Positions 63,761 to 64,000 of a stretch of 64,000 nucleotides of DNA are shown here, one piece after another. Every line of letters starts with the position of its first letter. Within the stretch, counting starts at the first letter, position 1. This DNA comes from Micromonospora sp. MH99. Lineage in GTDB: Bacteria; Actinomycetota; Actinomycetes; Mycobacteriales; Micromonosporaceae. The position numbers were made by a program, and so were the translations under genes. Below the pieces are notes generated by a model. That model ran no database searches. It was given only the letters and a program-made list of their open reading frames with translations, and had not been told where the DNA came from. The DNA is taken from positions 51,096-115,095 of the forward strand of contig NZ_MUZA01000015.1 in NCBI RefSeq assembly GCF_021442385.1, in the 5' to 3' direction.

Positions 63761-63770
63761 CCGTCAGTCG

Positions 63771-64000
63771 ATGGGCGCGCTCGCGCCGCCGGTGGCCGCG
63801 ATCCGGGTGGCGGTCCGTCGCGCGCTGACTCAGCTGCCGGCCGGCGGCCCGGTGCTGGTCGCCTGTTCCGGTGGGGCCGATTCGCTGGCCCTGGCGGCGG
63901 CGGCCGTGTTCGTGGCGCCCCGGCTGGGTCGGCCCGCCGGTCTGGTGACCGTCGACCACGGCCTGCAGGCCGGCTCGGCGCAGCGCGCGGAGGCGGTGGC
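63771..64000 (+). CDS. tilS: tRNA(Ile)-lysidine synthase, N-terminal part (cut by window edge)
   Basis: The first 76 residues are visible. The ATP pyrophosphatase P-loop reads [18 protein letters not shown] (SGGxDS), followed by [13 protein letters not shown], both diagnostic of TilS. The enzyme makes lysidine at position 34 of tRNA-Ile(CAU) and is essential. ATG 63771 begins 10 bases after the metalloprotease stop. The 3' end lies outside the window. Confidence 0.93.
   Translation, partial: MGALAPPVAAIRVAVRRALTQLPAGGPVLVACSGGADSLALAAAAVFVAPRLGRPAGLVTVDHGLQAGSAQRAEAV

Overview
The window is chromosomal DNA of a very GC-rich actinomycete. GTG starts are common, genes are packed on both strands, and many neighbours overlap by 4 bases. 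The protein sequences and the unusual GATCATG-containing palindromes between genes suggest Micromonosporaceae, probably Micromonospora (inference; no 16S rRNA is present). I found no integrase, transposase, phage gene or CRISPR array.

Layout. (1) 0-7.2 kb: the 5' part of leuA behind a 14-residue leucine leader peptide and a hairpin, an MFS/ArsR divergent pair, a nitroreductase-like protein, a lipoprotein, and the lysC-asd pair that opens the aspartate pathway. (2) 7.2-17.4 kb: a GAF-GGDEF diguanylate cyclase, a class III phosphodiesterase-type metallophosphoesterase, hydrolases, a secreted 5'-nucleotidase, a second MFS transporter, tRNA-Pro(CGG), a membrane-anchored metallophosphoesterase and a YqeY protein. 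(3) 17.4-26.3 kb and 45.3-51.5 kb: two halves of a neighbourhood that, from memory, matches Mycobacterium tuberculosis Rv3683-Rv3671c: bifunctional PBP with PASTA domain, WblA/WhiB4, two ArsA/Get3-like ATPases, DUF4177, RidA, MBL hydrolase // Crp, endonuclease III, thioredoxin-like lipoprotein, NUDIX and MarP protease. (4) 26.3-45.3 kb lies between these halves: a zinc-ribbon/adenylyl cyclase/ATPase/TPR protein, a transmembrane Ser/Thr kinase, a solute-binding lipoprotein with a membrane partner, and a seven-gene acyl-CoA operon (TetR, TIGR03084-like, AtuA-like, two acyl-CoA dehydrogenases, two carboxylase subunits). (5) 51.5-60 kb: two PAP2 phosphatases and a reduced type VII secretion set (mycosin, EccC, divergent EccD) without Esx, EccB or EccE. 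(6) 60-64 kb: inorganic pyrophosphatase, a PBP4-type carboxypeptidase, an HExxH metalloprotease and the start of tilS, again a conserved actinobacterial order.

Themes. Nucleotide signalling is strongly represented: a cyclase, Crp, a GGDEF protein and several metallophosphoesterases. Envelope homeostasis is the second theme: two PBPs, MarP, the kinase with a septum-formation-like domain, and type VII secretion parts. At least ten genes lack a Shine-Dalgarno sequence and instead carry a TANNNT hexamer 6-8 bases before the start codon, so leaderless transcription appears widespread. Five long inverted repeats, several beside short tandem arrays, lie between genes and look like a dispersed palindrome family.
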